Assembly (NCBI GenBank): GCA_022710245.1
Contig: JAKLHH010000030.1
Span: 1 to 17,650, forward strand
Length of the DNA: 17,650 nucleotides
Direction: 5' to 3'
Source of the DNA: Myxococcota bacterium
GTDB taxonomy: Bacteria > Myxococcota > Polyangia > GCA-2747355 > JAKLHH01
Both the position numbers and the translations under genes were made by a program. Below the pieces are notes generated by a model. It did not search any database, was not told the origin of the DNA, and saw only the letters and a program-made list of their open reading frames with translations. Shown piece by piece: positions 6,605 to 14,686 of this stretch; within the stretch, counting starts at the first letter, position 1, and every line of letters starts with the position of its first letter.

Positions 6605-7858
6605 CGTGGCGGGCGAGGGGGACGCGGCCCGGGCCAGCGCGCCGTCGAGCGCGGCCAGGAAGCCGGGATCGCGGCGAAGCGCCGCCCGGTAGGCGCGGCG
6701 GCCGGCGTCGATGCAGTGCTCGAGCAGCCGGCGGCTGAAGCGGAACGACCCCTCGAACATGAAGGCGTGATCGCCCTCCTCGGGGGTCACGTAGAGGGTG
6801 CGCACGGGCCGGTGGTGGAGCAGCTCGCCGACCTCGCCCCGGAGCGCGGCGGCCTCCGCCGGCGCGAGCCCCCGCCTCGCCGCGCGCGCCTCGACCAGCT
6901 CCAGCAGACGATCGTAGAGCTCGGCCTGCTCGCGGTCCTGGTGCACCTTCTGCTCGATCGCCTGGTGCAGCGCCTGCTCGGCGACGGCGCCCATGCCGAG
7001 GTCCGCGATGGTGCCGACCCGCTCGTCGTAGGCGTAGGGGCGCCAGATGCTCGAGGCGACGGCGAAGTCGGCGCCCGCCTCCCGTGCCACGTTCAGCGAG
7101 AGGGTCTCGCGCACCTCGCTGTCGTAGTAGTGGAAGCGCTTGCCGGTGCTCGGGTTGACGATCGCGTAGGGCGCGAAGACCGGCGGCACCGCGATGGCTG
7201 CCGCGACGGCCTGCGAGACAGGGACGTTGTCGTAGTAGGCGCAGCTCGGGTCGTAGCCGCCCTGCCCGCGCGAGTCGACCGGACCGAAGACCACCTTGCG
7301 TGAGCCGTTCACCTGCGTGGCCGTCACGTAGAGCCTCGCCGCGAGGTCGCCGAAGCGGTTGGTCGGCACCACGTTCTTGCGGAAGTACTTCTCCACGCCC
7401 GAGGTGGTGAGGAGCCCGCCGATCTGCAGGAGGTCCGAGGGACGCAGGCCGCCCAGCCGCCAGCGCCGCGCGAGGCGCGAGAGGTAGCGGAGCGGGTTCG
7501 GGGCGACCGGCACGAAGAGCGTGCGATAGCCGAAGGTGGGCACCTCGGCCGAGGTGCCGAGCACCGCCTCGGCCAGCGTCTTCACCTCGTGGCCGCTCGC
7601 CAGCGAGGCGACCACGCAGGCGCCCGCCGAGCAGCCGACGTACGTGCCGATCTCGCGGCTGCCGGGCGGCGCGAGGCTGGGCTGCCAGCGCACCCCCGAG
7701 CGAAAGAAGAAGCCGTCCTCGGCCAGCCCCGCCGCGACCCCGACGTGGTAGGCGTAGGCCTTCACCGCGCCGCCGCCGGCGACGAGCGCCACCCGCGGCG
7801 CGCCGCCAGCGGCCGCGGCCTCCGTCGTCTCACCCCTCGCGAGCTGCTCGCCGTTCAT
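6593..7858 (-). CDS. Patatin-like phospholipase
   Basis: This 421-residue predicted serine lipid acyl hydrolase has no signal peptide. The Gly-rich oxyanion-hole motif 'VAGGGAVKAYAYHVG' (residues 26-40) and the nucleophile elbow 'GCSAGA' with Ser77 define the patatin fold. The second dyad residue is probably Asp246 in 'YYDSEVRETLSLNVAREAGAD', aligned with the family's usual 'DGG...DNLPVDVARELGAD'. The two residues after Asp are Ser-Glu rather than Gly-Gly/Ala, which is unusual. A C-terminal extension of about 130 residues includes a helical segment (about 290-345) and an unassigned region. The fatty-acyl-AMP ligase gene ends 13 bases upstream, so the two probably share a transcript. ATG 7858 has only a weak GGACGGG upstream. 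Substrate unknown; phospholipid or acyl-ester hydrolysis is inferred. Confidence 0.88.
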   Translation of the reverse strand: MNGEQLARGETTEAAAAGGAPRVALVAGGGAVKAYAYHVGVAAGLAEDGFFFRSGVRWQPSLAPPGSREIGTYVGCSAGACVVASLASGHEVKTLAEAVLGTSAEVPTFGYRTLFVPVAPNPLRYLSRLARRWRLGGLRPSDLLQIGGLLTTSGVEKYFRKNVVPTNRFGDLAARLYVTATQVNGSRKVVFGPVDSRGQGGYDPSCAYYDNVPVSQAVAAAIAVPPVFAPYAIVNPSTGKRFHYYDSEVRETLSLNVAREAGADFAVASSIWRPYAYDERVGTIADLGMGAVAEQALHQAIEQKVHQDREQAELYDRLLELVEARAARRGLAPAEAAALRGEVGELLHHRPVRTLYVTPEEGDHAFMFEGSFRFSRRLLEHCIDAGRRAYRAALRRDPGFLAALDGALARAASPSPATVSV

Positions 7859-7871
7859 CGCGCCCGTCCGC

Positions 7872-9707
7872 TCACTGCCAGCCGAGCATCCGCGAGATCT
7901 TCACCGAGGCGAGGTCCACCGCCGAGCGCACCGCCTCCACCGCGGTGCCGACCGGAGAGCGCGATGGGGCGCGCAGCGGCACCCCGGCCTCGTAGGCGGC
8001 CTTGACGCGGCTCCGCTGGAGCTTGCCGCTGGTGGTCTTCGGCAGCATGCCCGGCTCGGCCAGCTCGACGCGGTCGGGGCGCACGCCGGTGCGCTCGGTC
8101 ACCGCCCGCGCGATCCGCTGCAGCAGCACCGGGTCGTGGGTGCGCGCGGCCTGGCGGACCTCCGCGACGATGACCAGGTCCTCGGTGCCGGTCGCCGGGC
8201 TGGAGAGTCCGAAGGCGACCACGCGGCCGGGGCGCAGCGCAGGGAGCTCGTGGCAGGCCGCCTCGAAGTCGTCCGGGAGGTAGTTGCGGCCGTGCTTGAT
8301 GATCAGGTCCTTGCGCCGCCCGGTGACGTGCAGCAGCCCCTCCTCGTCGAGGTAGCCGAGGTCGCCGGTGAGCAGCCAGCCGTCCTGCAGCGCCGCCTGC
8401 GTCGCGGCGGGGTCGTTGAAGTAGCCGCGCATCACCGACGGGCCGCGAAAGCGCAGCTCGCCGACCTCGCGGGTCCGGCGAGGCCGTCCGTCCGGGCCGA
8501 TCACCTCGAGCGCGTGCCCCGGCAGCGGTCGCCCGACGGAGACGATCGGCTGCCCGTCCGGCTGCCCCGGCGCCACCGGCGCCGCCACGCCGCTCGCGGC
8601 GAGCCGCTCGCGGTCGACCCAGTCGACCCGGGGGCCCCCCTGCGGGCTGAAGGTGGCGGTCAGCGTCGCCTCGGCGAGCCCGTAGACCGGGCGCAGCGCC
8701 TCGCGCCGGAACCCCTGCGGGCCGAAGCTCTCGCAGAAGGCCTCCATCGTCTCGGCCTGCACCGCCTCGGCCCCGCAGAGGGCCCAGCGCAGCGAGCCGA
8801 GGTCGATGCGCGCCCGCTCGGCGCGCGAGATGCGACGGCTGCAGATGGCGTAGGCGAAGTTGGGCGCGGTCGTCTGCGTGGCGCGGCTCGCGGTGACGAG
8901 CTGCAACCAGCGCTCGGGGCGGCGGGTCAGCTCCGTCGGACGCATCAGGACCTGGTGCACGCCGGCCAGCACGGGGACGAAGATGTGCCCGACCAGCCCC
9001 ATGTCGTGGTAGGGCGGCAGCCAGGAGACCGAGGTGTCGTGCTCGGAGAGCGGCATGACCGAGAGGAGCCCGGTCATGTTCGCCATCAGCGCCTCGTGCG
9101 TGACGGCGACGCCGCGTGGACGGCTGGTGGTGCCGGAGGTGAACTGCACGAAGGCGAGGTCGCCTGGCAGCACCGCGGCCGGCATGGCGGGGGCGGGCGC
9201 CTCGAGCTGCGCCGGCACCGCCGTGAAGAGGTCCTCGGCGACCTGCTCGAGGACCGAGGCCATGTGCAGGCGCGCCTCGGGCTGCACCACCGCGCCGCGG
9301 GCCTGAGTGGTGCGACCGACCGCGAGGACCTGGTCCTTCCAGCGCTTCAGGCCCTGGCTCGGCTGCGGGGGGTAGACTGGCACGCAGACGCCGCCGGCGA
9401 GCAGCGTCCCGTAGATGGTGACGAGCAGCTCCGGGCAGGTGGGCAGGCAGACGATCAGCCGGTCGCCCTGGCGAAGGCCGCGCTCCCGCAGCCCCACCGC
9501 GACGCGCAGAGCGCGCTCGACCAGCTCGCCGTAGGTGAGGGTGGTCGATCGCTCCCCGGGATCAACGACGGTGAAGGCCGGGCGGCCGCCCCTCCGGGCC
9601 GCCTGCGCCAGGAGCGCCGCGGCGATGGTGGCGTGCTCGCTCTCGGGGAGCGGGGCCTCGTGCGGGACCGGAGGCGCCTGGTCGGACTGCGACGGCTGGG
9701 ACTGCAT
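7872..9707 (-). CDS. Fatty-acyl-AMP ligase (FAAL family, ANL superfamily)
   Basis: This 611-residue adenylate-forming enzyme is predicted to activate a fatty acid with ATP to an acyl-adenylate. ANL motifs are in order: ATP loop 'FTSGTTSRPRG' (189-199), 'SWLPPYHDMGLVG' (228-240), 'YGLAEAT' (342-348), 'TGDLGYLDEEG' (447-457), 'GRRKDLIIKHGRN' (463-475), and the C-terminal catalytic Lys562 in 'PKTTSGKLQRS'. The SWLPxYHDMGL motif and the 'GRxKDLII..GRNYxPDD' hinge are typical of FAALs, which hand acyl-AMP to carrier proteins rather than CoA. No carrier domain is fused and none is in the window; about 35 extra residues follow the last motif. The start is ATG 9707 or ATG 9725 six codons earlier, neither with a strong Shine-Dalgarno. 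The frame also runs open further upstream, but that part reads as low-complexity non-family sequence. The patatin gene follows after 13 bases. Confidence 0.92.
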   Translation of the reverse strand: MQSQPSQSDQAPPVPHEAPLPESEHATIAAALLAQAARRGGRPAFTVVDPGERSTTLTYGELVERALRVAVGLRERGLRQGDRLIVCLPTCPELLVTIYGTLLAGGVCVPVYPPQPSQGLKRWKDQVLAVGRTTQARGAVVQPEARLHMASVLEQVAEDLFTAVPAQLEAPAPAMPAAVLPGDLAFVQFTSGTTSRPRGVAVTHEALMANMTGLLSVMPLSEHDTSVSWLPPYHDMGLVGHIFVPVLAGVHQVLMRPTELTRRPERWLQLVTASRATQTTAPNFAYAICSRRISRAERARIDLGSLRWALCGAEAVQAETMEAFCESFGPQGFRREALRPVYGLAEATLTATFSPQGGPRVDWVDRERLAASGVAAPVAPGQPDGQPIVSVGRPLPGHALEVIGPDGRPRRTREVGELRFRGPSVMRGYFNDPAATQAALQDGWLLTGDLGYLDEEGLLHVTGRRKDLIIKHGRNYLPDDFEAACHELPALRPGRVVAFGLSSPATGTEDLVIVAEVRQAARTHDPVLLQRIARAVTERTGVRPDRVELAEPGMLPKTTSGKLQRSRVKAAYEAGVPLRAPSRSPVGTAVEAVRSAVDLASVKISRMLGWQ

Positions 9708-9786
9708 GGTGATCCAGCGCGGCATCCTAGCGGCGATCGATCGCCTTGTCGAGGGGGGCCGAGACTTGCGGCGCGGCGCGTCGCGA

Positions 9787-11226
9787 TCAGCGAGCGCGAC
9801 GCAGGAGGAGGAGCGCGAGCAGCCCGCCGAGGAGCCAGCCGGAGGCGAGGCCCGCGGGCTCGCTCGCTCCGCGCAGCCCGCACCCGCAACCCGCCGGCGC
9901 GGAGCCGTCGCCGGCCTCGCCCGGCTCGCCTGGGCGCGCTCGATCCAGTGTGGCACCGCCGTCGCCGCGAGGTCCGTCCGCCGCCGCCGCGTCTCCGCGC
10001 GGCCCGTCGCGCCCGCCGTCGCGTGCCGCCGCGTCGGCCACGCCCGCGTCAGGCGGCACCCCCTCGCTCGGATCCTTCGAGGACGCGCAGCCCGGGTCCT
10101 GCGGGAAGTCGATCAGCTTGTCACCGTCGTTGTCGAGCCCGTCGCCGCAGTCGCTGCCGCTGCCCCCGAACCCCGGCTGGCTGGCGAGGACGTCCTTCAG
10201 GAAGGGCCAGACCGGCTTCAGCTGGTAGCTCGCCGGGAAGCTCGGCGAGCTCTCGCCGCGCACCGCCAGACCCCACTTGTCGGCGATCAGGTTGTCGTCG
10301 ACGATCTCGTAGAAGAAGGTGCCCTGCCACCACGGGCGCTCGAGCTGCTCCTCCAGCACACGGCGGTAGAAGATGACCTGGGTGCTGCACTTGCCCGCGT
10401 CGCTGATCGGCGCGGTGTAGCCGGTCTCGGTGATCCAGACCGGGAGCTGCCCGAGGCTGTTCGCGAGGAGCACCTCGCGGAGCGAGAGCGGCCCCTGCCA
10501 GCCGAAGCAGGTGCGGTGCTGGTCGAGCTTGTGCTCGAAGAGGTCGCCGTCCCAGCAGGCCCAGCCGCCGAGCTTGGTCTCGAGGAAGCCGGCGTAGATG
10601 TGGAAGGTGATCACGTCGAGCGCGAGCCCCTTCGCCTTCAGCTGCTTGAACGCGTCGTCGAGCCAGACGGCGTAGTCGGTGCCCACCGAGGCCAGCTCCG
10701 GCCCGAGCACCTTGCAGCTCGGGCAGCCAGCGCGGATCCCCTCGATCCCCTCCACCAGCACGCGATCGATCCACTGCTGCCGGGTGCCCTCGAAGAACTG
10801 GCTCAGGTTGGGCTCGTTCCACAGGCCCCAGTGGGTGATCTGGCCCTGGTAGTGCGCGGCGAGTGCCTGGCAGAGCTTCCGGTACTCGCCGGCCTTGGGG
10901 ACCTCGTTGCCCGGCTTGCCATCGCCGTCGGCCTCGGCGGCCCAGGCCGGCGCGTAGCCGACGGTAGGGAAGACCTGCAGGCCGCGCTGCTTGGCCGCAG
11001 CGACGAGGCCGTCGAAGAACGCGGTGTCGATGGTGCCGGCCTGCGGCTGCAGCTGGTGCCAGTTGAAGTCCATCCGCACCCACGGCACCCCGAGATCCTT
11101 GGCCGCGTCCAGGAGGTCCGGCGCGGGCTGGTGCGTGTTGAGACCGACGAAGTGCGGCGCAGCGCCGGCGGGGCCGCCCACGAGCAGCGCGAGGATCAAG
11201 ACGGCGCGGGCGTGGAGGCGAGGCAC
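9787..11226 (-). CDS. Secreted clan-A glycoside hydrolase-like protein with MYXO-CTERM tail
   Basis: 479 residues. A signal peptide (about 1-22, ending PAGA) is followed by a TIM-barrel-like catalytic region (about 25-350). Glu138 in 'THWGLWNEPNLSQF' matches the acid/base 'NEP' of clan GH-A. Glu267 in 'PVWITETGY' fits the nucleophile on strand 7. The family (GH39-, GH5- or GH10-like) cannot be fixed by eye, nor can the polysaccharide. 'CGDGLDNDGDKLIDFPQDPGC' (360-380) is an Asp-rich, probably Ca-binding motif frequent in myxobacterial surface proteins. Then come an Asp/Gly/Arg/Pro linker and a MYXO-CTERM tail: Cys447 and Cys449 ('GCGC'), a hydrophobic helix (about 460-475) and a final 'RRAR'. 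The tail implies envelope anchoring or sorted release. The start is GTG 11226, with GGAG only 1 base upstream, so it is somewhat uncertain. Confidence 0.85.
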   Translation of the reverse strand: MPRLHARAVLILALLVGGPAGAAPHFVGLNTHQPAPDLLDAAKDLGVPWVRMDFNWHQLQPQAGTIDTAFFDGLVAAAKQRGLQVFPTVGYAPAWAAEADGDGKPGNEVPKAGEYRKLCQALAAHYQGQITHWGLWNEPNLSQFFEGTRQQWIDRVLVEGIEGIRAGCPSCKVLGPELASVGTDYAVWLDDAFKQLKAKGLALDVITFHIYAGFLETKLGGWACWDGDLFEHKLDQHRTCFGWQGPLSLREVLLANSLGQLPVWITETGYTAPISDAGKCSTQVIFYRRVLEEQLERPWWQGTFFYEIVDDNLIADKWGLAVRGESSPSFPASYQLKPVWPFLKDVLASQPGFGGSGSDCGDGLDNDGDKLIDFPQDPGCASSKDPSEGVPPDAGVADAAARDGGRDGPRGDAAAADGPRGDGGATLDRARPGEPGEAGDGSAPAGCGCGLRGASEPAGLASGWLLGGLLALLLLRRAR

Positions 11227-11332
11227 GCTCCAATTGTCTCAGAGCGCGAGGCCGACCCGCAACCGCAGAGCGACTTCGAGCACGTGGTGCCGCGCCGTGC
11301 CCGTGCTGTCCGCGGACCGAGGCCGCGGCGGG

Positions 11333-11905
11333 TCAGTGCTCCAGGCCGGTGCGCTGGCGGAGGTAGCCCGCGCAGATGCGGCCGAGCGCGTTCGCGGCCG
11401 AGCGGAGCCGCCCCCCCGAGGACGGGTTGGTGATGTCGGCCGGGACCGAGACCTCGACCCGGATCTCGTCGAGCACCGCGTTGGCACGGTCGAGCACCTG
11501 CAGCGTCAGCTCCACCCGCGTCGGCGACGCGACGATCCCCGCGTAGAAGCCTGGCTCGATCCAGGTCACGACGGGCCGCACCAGCAGCGGAGGGCCGCCG
11601 GCGGCCGGGCCCGGGTGGAGGGTCAGGCCCGTGGTCGCCTCGTGCAGGCGCTCGAAGAAGTTCTGGTTCATCGCGCCGAGGTCGGCGCGGAAGCTCTCCT
11701 GCTGGCCGGCGTCCTTGCTGGCCAGGTACTCGGCCTGGCTCTTCTCCCCGACGCGCAGCATGCTGAAGTCCACCGCCTGCACCGCGAGCGCCCGCGCGCC
11801 GGCGAGGGGGCTCGGCTCGGTCTGGCGAACCACGACCCAGGGGGTGCAGCCGGCGGCCGCGAGGGCGAGCGCCAGCATGAGGATCGAGCCGGACGATCGG
11901 GTCAT
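11333..11905 (-). CDS. Predicted lipoprotein of unknown function
   Basis: 190 residues. A hydrophobic N-terminus leads to the lipobox 'AAAGC' with Cys20, so the mature protein of about 171 residues is likely lipidated. The rest is a mixed alpha/beta domain with hydrophobic strand-like segments ('LLVRPVVTWIEPGFYAG', 'RVELTLQVLD', 'DEIRVEVSVPAD') and an 'NPSSGGRLRSAANALGRICAGYL' end. That layout recalls DUF4410/DUF4136-type envelope lipoproteins, but I cannot assign a family. ATG 11905 has a perfect AGGAGG 6 bases upstream and a plausible promoter before it. The glycoside hydrolase gene follows about 106 bases downstream on the same strand. Confidence 0.82.
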   Translation of the reverse strand: MTRSSGSILMLALALAAAGCTPWVVVRQTEPSPLAGARALAVQAVDFSMLRVGEKSQAEYLASKDAGQQESFRADLGAMNQNFFERLHEATTGLTLHPGPAAGGPPLLVRPVVTWIEPGFYAGIVASPTRVELTLQVLDRANAVLDEIRVEVSVPADITNPSSGGRLRSAANALGRICAGYLRQRTGLEH

Positions 11906-11929
11906 CGGAGGCCTCCTTCGCTGGCCGCG

Positions 11930-11957
11930 ATTCTACCCCAGACGCCGCGCGAGTCGA
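11930..11957 (-). promoter_or_regulatory. Candidate promoter of the lipoprotein gene at 11333-11905
   Basis: On the minus strand TCGACT (11957-11952, four of six to TTGACA), a 16-base spacer and TAGAAT (11935-11930, five of six to TATAAT) precede ATG 11905. The predicted leader is about 18 bases and contains the AGGAGG. The promoter lies just outside the duplicated DMT gene end. Confidence 0.4.
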
Positions 11958-11978
11958 TGGCGGGAGCGGCGCTGCGGC

Positions 11979-12057
11979 TCAGCGCGCGAGCGTGACGCAG
12001 ACCACGCCCGAGGATCACCGCGCGAGCGTGACGCAGACCACGCCCCCGAGGATCACC
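11979..12057. repeat. Tandem duplication of the DMT gene 3' end including its stop codon
   Basis: Two abutting units, 11979-12014 (36 bases) and 12015-12052 (38 bases), differ by one substitution and a 2-base length change in a C-run. The next five bases start a third match (TCACC). On the coding strand each unit ends in TGA and spells the gene's last residues 'VVCVTLAR'. The downstream copy stays in the same reading frame after the true stop, so readthrough would add 'SSGVVCVTLAR' and stop again. Confidence 0.9.
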
Positions 12058-12869
12058 GCCGCGCCGGCGAGCCGGCCCCTCGTCGCCTCCTCGCGCAGCC
12101 AGAGGCGGCCGATCACCGCCCCGAGCACGATGGAGAGCTCGCGCGCCGCCACCACGTAGCCCGTCTTGGCAAGGCGGAAGGCGAAGAGCACGAGCAGGTA
12201 GGCGGTGAGGTTCATCAGCGAGGCCGCGAGGAGCGCCCGCCACCGCTCGCGCCACTCGGCGCGCAGCGCCTCGCGCCGGCGCAGGACGATCGGCGCCAGG
12301 AGCAGCTGCGAGCCCGCGCCGAGCAGCGTCACGTAAGGCACCGGGTGGAGCCGCGCCACGCCGGCCTTGTCGACCAGCGAGTAGCCCGCGATGGCGAGGC
12401 CGGTGACCGCCGCCCAGGCGATCCCGGTCCGTCCCGACGGGCCGCTCGCGGCGGCGCGCCGTCCGTGGGCGACCAGCACGATGCCGAGCACCACCAGGCC
12501 GACGCCGCTCGCGCCGACCAGCGAGAGCCGCTCGCCGAGGAGCGCCGCGGCGAGGATCGGCACCAGCGCCACCCCCAGCCCGCGGGCGATCGGATACGCC
12601 TGCGAGAACTCCGCGGCCCGGTACGCGGCGGCGAGCGCATAGAAGTAGACCGCGTGGATCAGCGCCGTCGCGACCAGGCAGGGCACGGCCGCTGGGTCGA
12701 GCCCGCGGAGCTGCAGCTGCCAGAGGGCGGCGGGGAGCAGCAGCGCCGAGGCGACGAGCATCGACGAGAAGAGGAAGGCCAGCGGATCGCGCGCCGACTT
12801 GGAGAGGGCGTTCCACGCCGCGTGGAGCACGGCGGCGCCGAGGACCAGCGCGAGCGCCTGACCTGACAT
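12015..12869 (-). CDS. DMT-superfamily (EamA-type) permease
   Basis: This 284-residue membrane protein has about ten hydrophobic helices arranged as two repeated halves, the EamA/drug-metabolite transporter plan. The N-terminal half opens 'AAVLHAAWNALSKSARDP', with 'YFYALAAAYRAAEFSQAYPIARG' in the middle, a segment typical of this group. A short hydrophilic link (GRRAAASGPSGRT, about 140-152) separates the halves. The second half ends in 'AARELSIVLGAVIGRLWLREE' and 'RLAGAAVILGGVVCVTLAR'. Such proteins export amino acids, metabolites or drugs; the substrate is not predictable. ATG 12869 is chosen because the first helix begins there and the frame upstream reads as non-membrane sequence. No strong Shine-Dalgarno is seen. 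The gene is 49 bases downstream of the PRTase-kinase gene, same strand. Confidence 0.88.
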   Translation of the reverse strand: MSGQALALVLGAAVLHAAWNALSKSARDPLAFLFSSMLVASALLLPAALWQLQLRGLDPAAVPCLVATALIHAVYFYALAAAYRAAEFSQAYPIARGLGVALVPILAAALLGERLSLVGASGVGLVVLGIVLVAHGRRAAASGPSGRTGIAWAAVTGLAIAGYSLVDKAGVARLHPVPYVTLLGAGSQLLLAPIVLRRREALRAEWRERWRALLAASLMNLTAYLLVLFAFRLAKTGYVVAARELSIVLGAVIGRLWLREEATRGRLAGAAVILGGVVCVTLAR

Positions 12870-12875
12870 GCCCGC

Positions 12876-12881
12876 ATCATA
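12876..12881 (-). promoter_or_regulatory. Candidate -10 element (TATGAT) close to the DMT start
   Basis: TATGAT on the minus strand matches the -10 consensus at five of six positions and ends 6 bases before ATG 12869. A transcript would begin about at the ATG, in line with the missing Shine-Dalgarno. No -35 is seen at normal spacing, so transcription from the upstream PRTase-kinase gene is equally possible. Confidence 0.25.
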
Positions 12882-12918
12882 CGCCGGGCGAGACGACGCT
12901 GCCCCCCTGACGGGACGC

Positions 12919-14610
12919 TCAGCCGAGCGCGTCGGGCTCGGCCAGCGCCCGTCGCAGCTCCGCCCGGTAGCGCGCCACCGCGCCGCCGAGCCGGGCTGCC
13001 TCGGCGACGTCCTGGCAGCTCTCCCGGCAGAGCGCGTGCTGGGCGCCGCGGAAGGCGGCGTAGGCCAGCCGGCAGGCGCGCAGGGCGCCGCGCGAGGGCG
13101 AGCCGCCGCCGGCGGTGGTGAAGGCGCCGAGCAGGCGCTGGCGCGCCGGCTCGTCGAGCGCCCACTCGACGCAGGCGCCCGCCAGATCCCACGCCACCGG
13201 CTGCGGTCCGACCACGGTGTGATCGTCATCGTGCGCCTCCGCGTCGAGCTTGATCAGCGCGCTGCCCGAGCGCAGCCACTCGTGCGGCGCCAGGCGACCG
13301 TCGCCGGCCCGGGCCTGCCCGGGCGCGGGGAGCGGGACCGGCAGGGCCGCCGCCTCGCCGAGCAGGCCGCGCGCGTTCTCCAGCAGCATCGTCGCGAGCC
13401 GCGTCTGCGCCGCCTCGGCCTCGGCCGGTGAGAGCGGCGCTCCCGCCACCGCTGCCACGTGTGCGCCGATGCGGTCGAGGAGCGCGCCGTCGAGGTCCTC
13501 GGCGCGGAGGAGCCGTCCGTCGAGCCAGGGCCGGACCAGGAACCCGTGCGCGAGCTCGGGGGCAGGGGCGCCCGTCACCGCGGCCTGCGCGATCAGCCGT
13601 GCGCGGGCGGCCTCACCGCGCGTGAGCCCATGCTCGCCGGCGCAGAGGCCAGCGAACTTGGCGAGCCTCGGCGCGGCCCCGGGCAGCAGGTACTTGGGCC
13701 GCTCGAAGGGCGGGCACGCCGGCGGCCACGCTTGCCCCTGGCAGGCGACCGCGCGCCAGCGCCCGGCGCCGAGGTCGTCGCCCTGCCAGGGGGAGCCCTC
13801 GAGGCGAAGCTCCGCGAGGGGCACGTGGTAGCGAGCGGCGCGCTGCCACTCGCGACGCGCGCCCTCGCCCGCGGCCAGCCCCGGAGCGCCAGCGTGCCCC
13901 GGGAGGAGCGCGATCTGCTCCGTCGCCAGGCCCGCCCGACGGAGCGCCCGCGCGGCGCCGAGCAGCGAGGAGCCGGAGAGCCCCGGTCCCTCGTCGACGA
14001 CCAGCGCCGCGTCGACCCCGTCCGTCGCGGTGCGCGGCAGCACCACCTCGCGCGCGAACGGGTGCCCGCGCGGGCGGGTCGTCAGGCAGCGGCTGCGCCA
14101 GCCAGCAGCGCGCAGCCTCGCCGCGACGAGCGCACCGAGGCTGGTGCCGATCGTGCGGAGCCCAAGGATCAGCGCGACGCCCGGCGGCCCGCGCCGGTCC
14201 GCCAGCCAGCGCTCCGCTGCGAGGGCGTACTGCTCCGGGAAGAGCGCGTAGAAGGCGTAGCCCTCGGGGACGCGGAGCAGCGCGCGCTCGCGATCGAGCT
14301 CCGCCGCCCGCTCGAGCGCGCTCGCGGCGCGCTGCAGCTCCCGGCGCGCGGCCGGCGCCCCCGACTCGAGCAGCGCCGCCGCCGCGTGTCCGGTCGCGGC
14401 GCGCACGGAGCCCAGCGCCCGCCTCGCCCGCCGCTCCCGCTCGAGGAGATCCTCGACGGCCTGCTCGAGCTGTCCGGCCAGGATGAGGATGGTGCGGAGC
14501 GCCTCGCGGGTCGGGAGCCAGGCGCGCGAGGCCTCGTGCAGCCGCACCTCCAGCGGCCTGCGCACGGCGCCGAGCTCCACCTCGGCCGGGTGCTTTCCGA
14601 AGACCAGCAC
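12919..14610 (-). CDS. Phosphoribosyltransferase-like and kinase-like fusion protein
   Basis: About 563 residues, soluble. The N-terminal section (about 1-110) is helical and rich in Leu, Ala, Glu and Arg. A Rossmann-like region follows with 'VALILGLRTIGTSLGALVAARL' (about 145-166), like the pyrophosphate loop of type I phosphoribosyltransferases, and 'AALVVDEGPGLSGSSLLGA' (about 201-219), like a PRPP-binding loop (acidic pair, then a GxSGSS turn). The C-terminal half (about 305-560) recalls aminoglycoside-phosphotransferase/choline-kinase folds: 'GFLVRPWLDG' as hinge, then 'KLDAEAHDDDHTVVGPQPVAWDLAGA' split around His460 and Asp475 as possible catalytic and metal residues. I know no named function for this arrangement; a role in nucleotide or ribosyl modification is inference. 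The start is GTG 14610 with a G-run 5 bases upstream; TTG 14625 is the alternative. The DMT gene follows. Confidence 0.72.
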   Translation of the reverse strand: MLVFGKHPAEVELGAVRRPLEVRLHEASRAWLPTREALRTILILAGQLEQAVEDLLERERRARRALGSVRAATGHAAAALLESGAPAARRELQRAASALERAAELDRERALLRVPEGYAFYALFPEQYALAAERWLADRRGPPGVALILGLRTIGTSLGALVAARLRAAGWRSRCLTTRPRGHPFAREVVLPRTATDGVDAALVVDEGPGLSGSSLLGAARALRRAGLATEQIALLPGHAGAPGLAAGEGARREWQRAARYHVPLAELRLEGSPWQGDDLGAGRWRAVACQGQAWPPACPPFERPKYLLPGAAPRLAKFAGLCAGEHGLTRGEAARARLIAQAAVTGAPAPELAHGFLVRPWLDGRLLRAEDLDGALLDRIGAHVAAVAGAPLSPAEAEAAQTRLATMLLENARGLLGEAAALPVPLPAPGQARAGDGRLAPHEWLRSGSALIKLDAEAHDDDHTVVGPQPVAWDLAGACVEWALDEPARQRLLGAFTTAGGGSPSRGALRACRLAYAAFRGAQHALCRESCQDVAEAARLGGAVARYRAELRRALAEPDALG

Positions 14611-14686
14611 CGCTGCCCCCCCCAACTCGATCAGACTCTAAGCTTGCGCTGGCGCGGCGACGGGGGCCAGCGTGAGGCGGTGCCGA

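Noticed and set aside
8136..10376. Long plus-strand open frame opposite the acyl-AMP ligase and hydrolase genes
   Set aside because: Low-complexity Arg/Ala/Gly composition with no motif; the minus strand encodes unmistakable ANL and GH motifs.
11239..11332. Open frame ending in beta-barrel-like residues LEVALRLRVGLAL between the hydrolase and lipoprotein genes (minus strand)
   Set aside because: It could be a remnant of an outer-membrane protein's end, but about 30 codons with no start, Shine-Dalgarno or family motif is too little to call.
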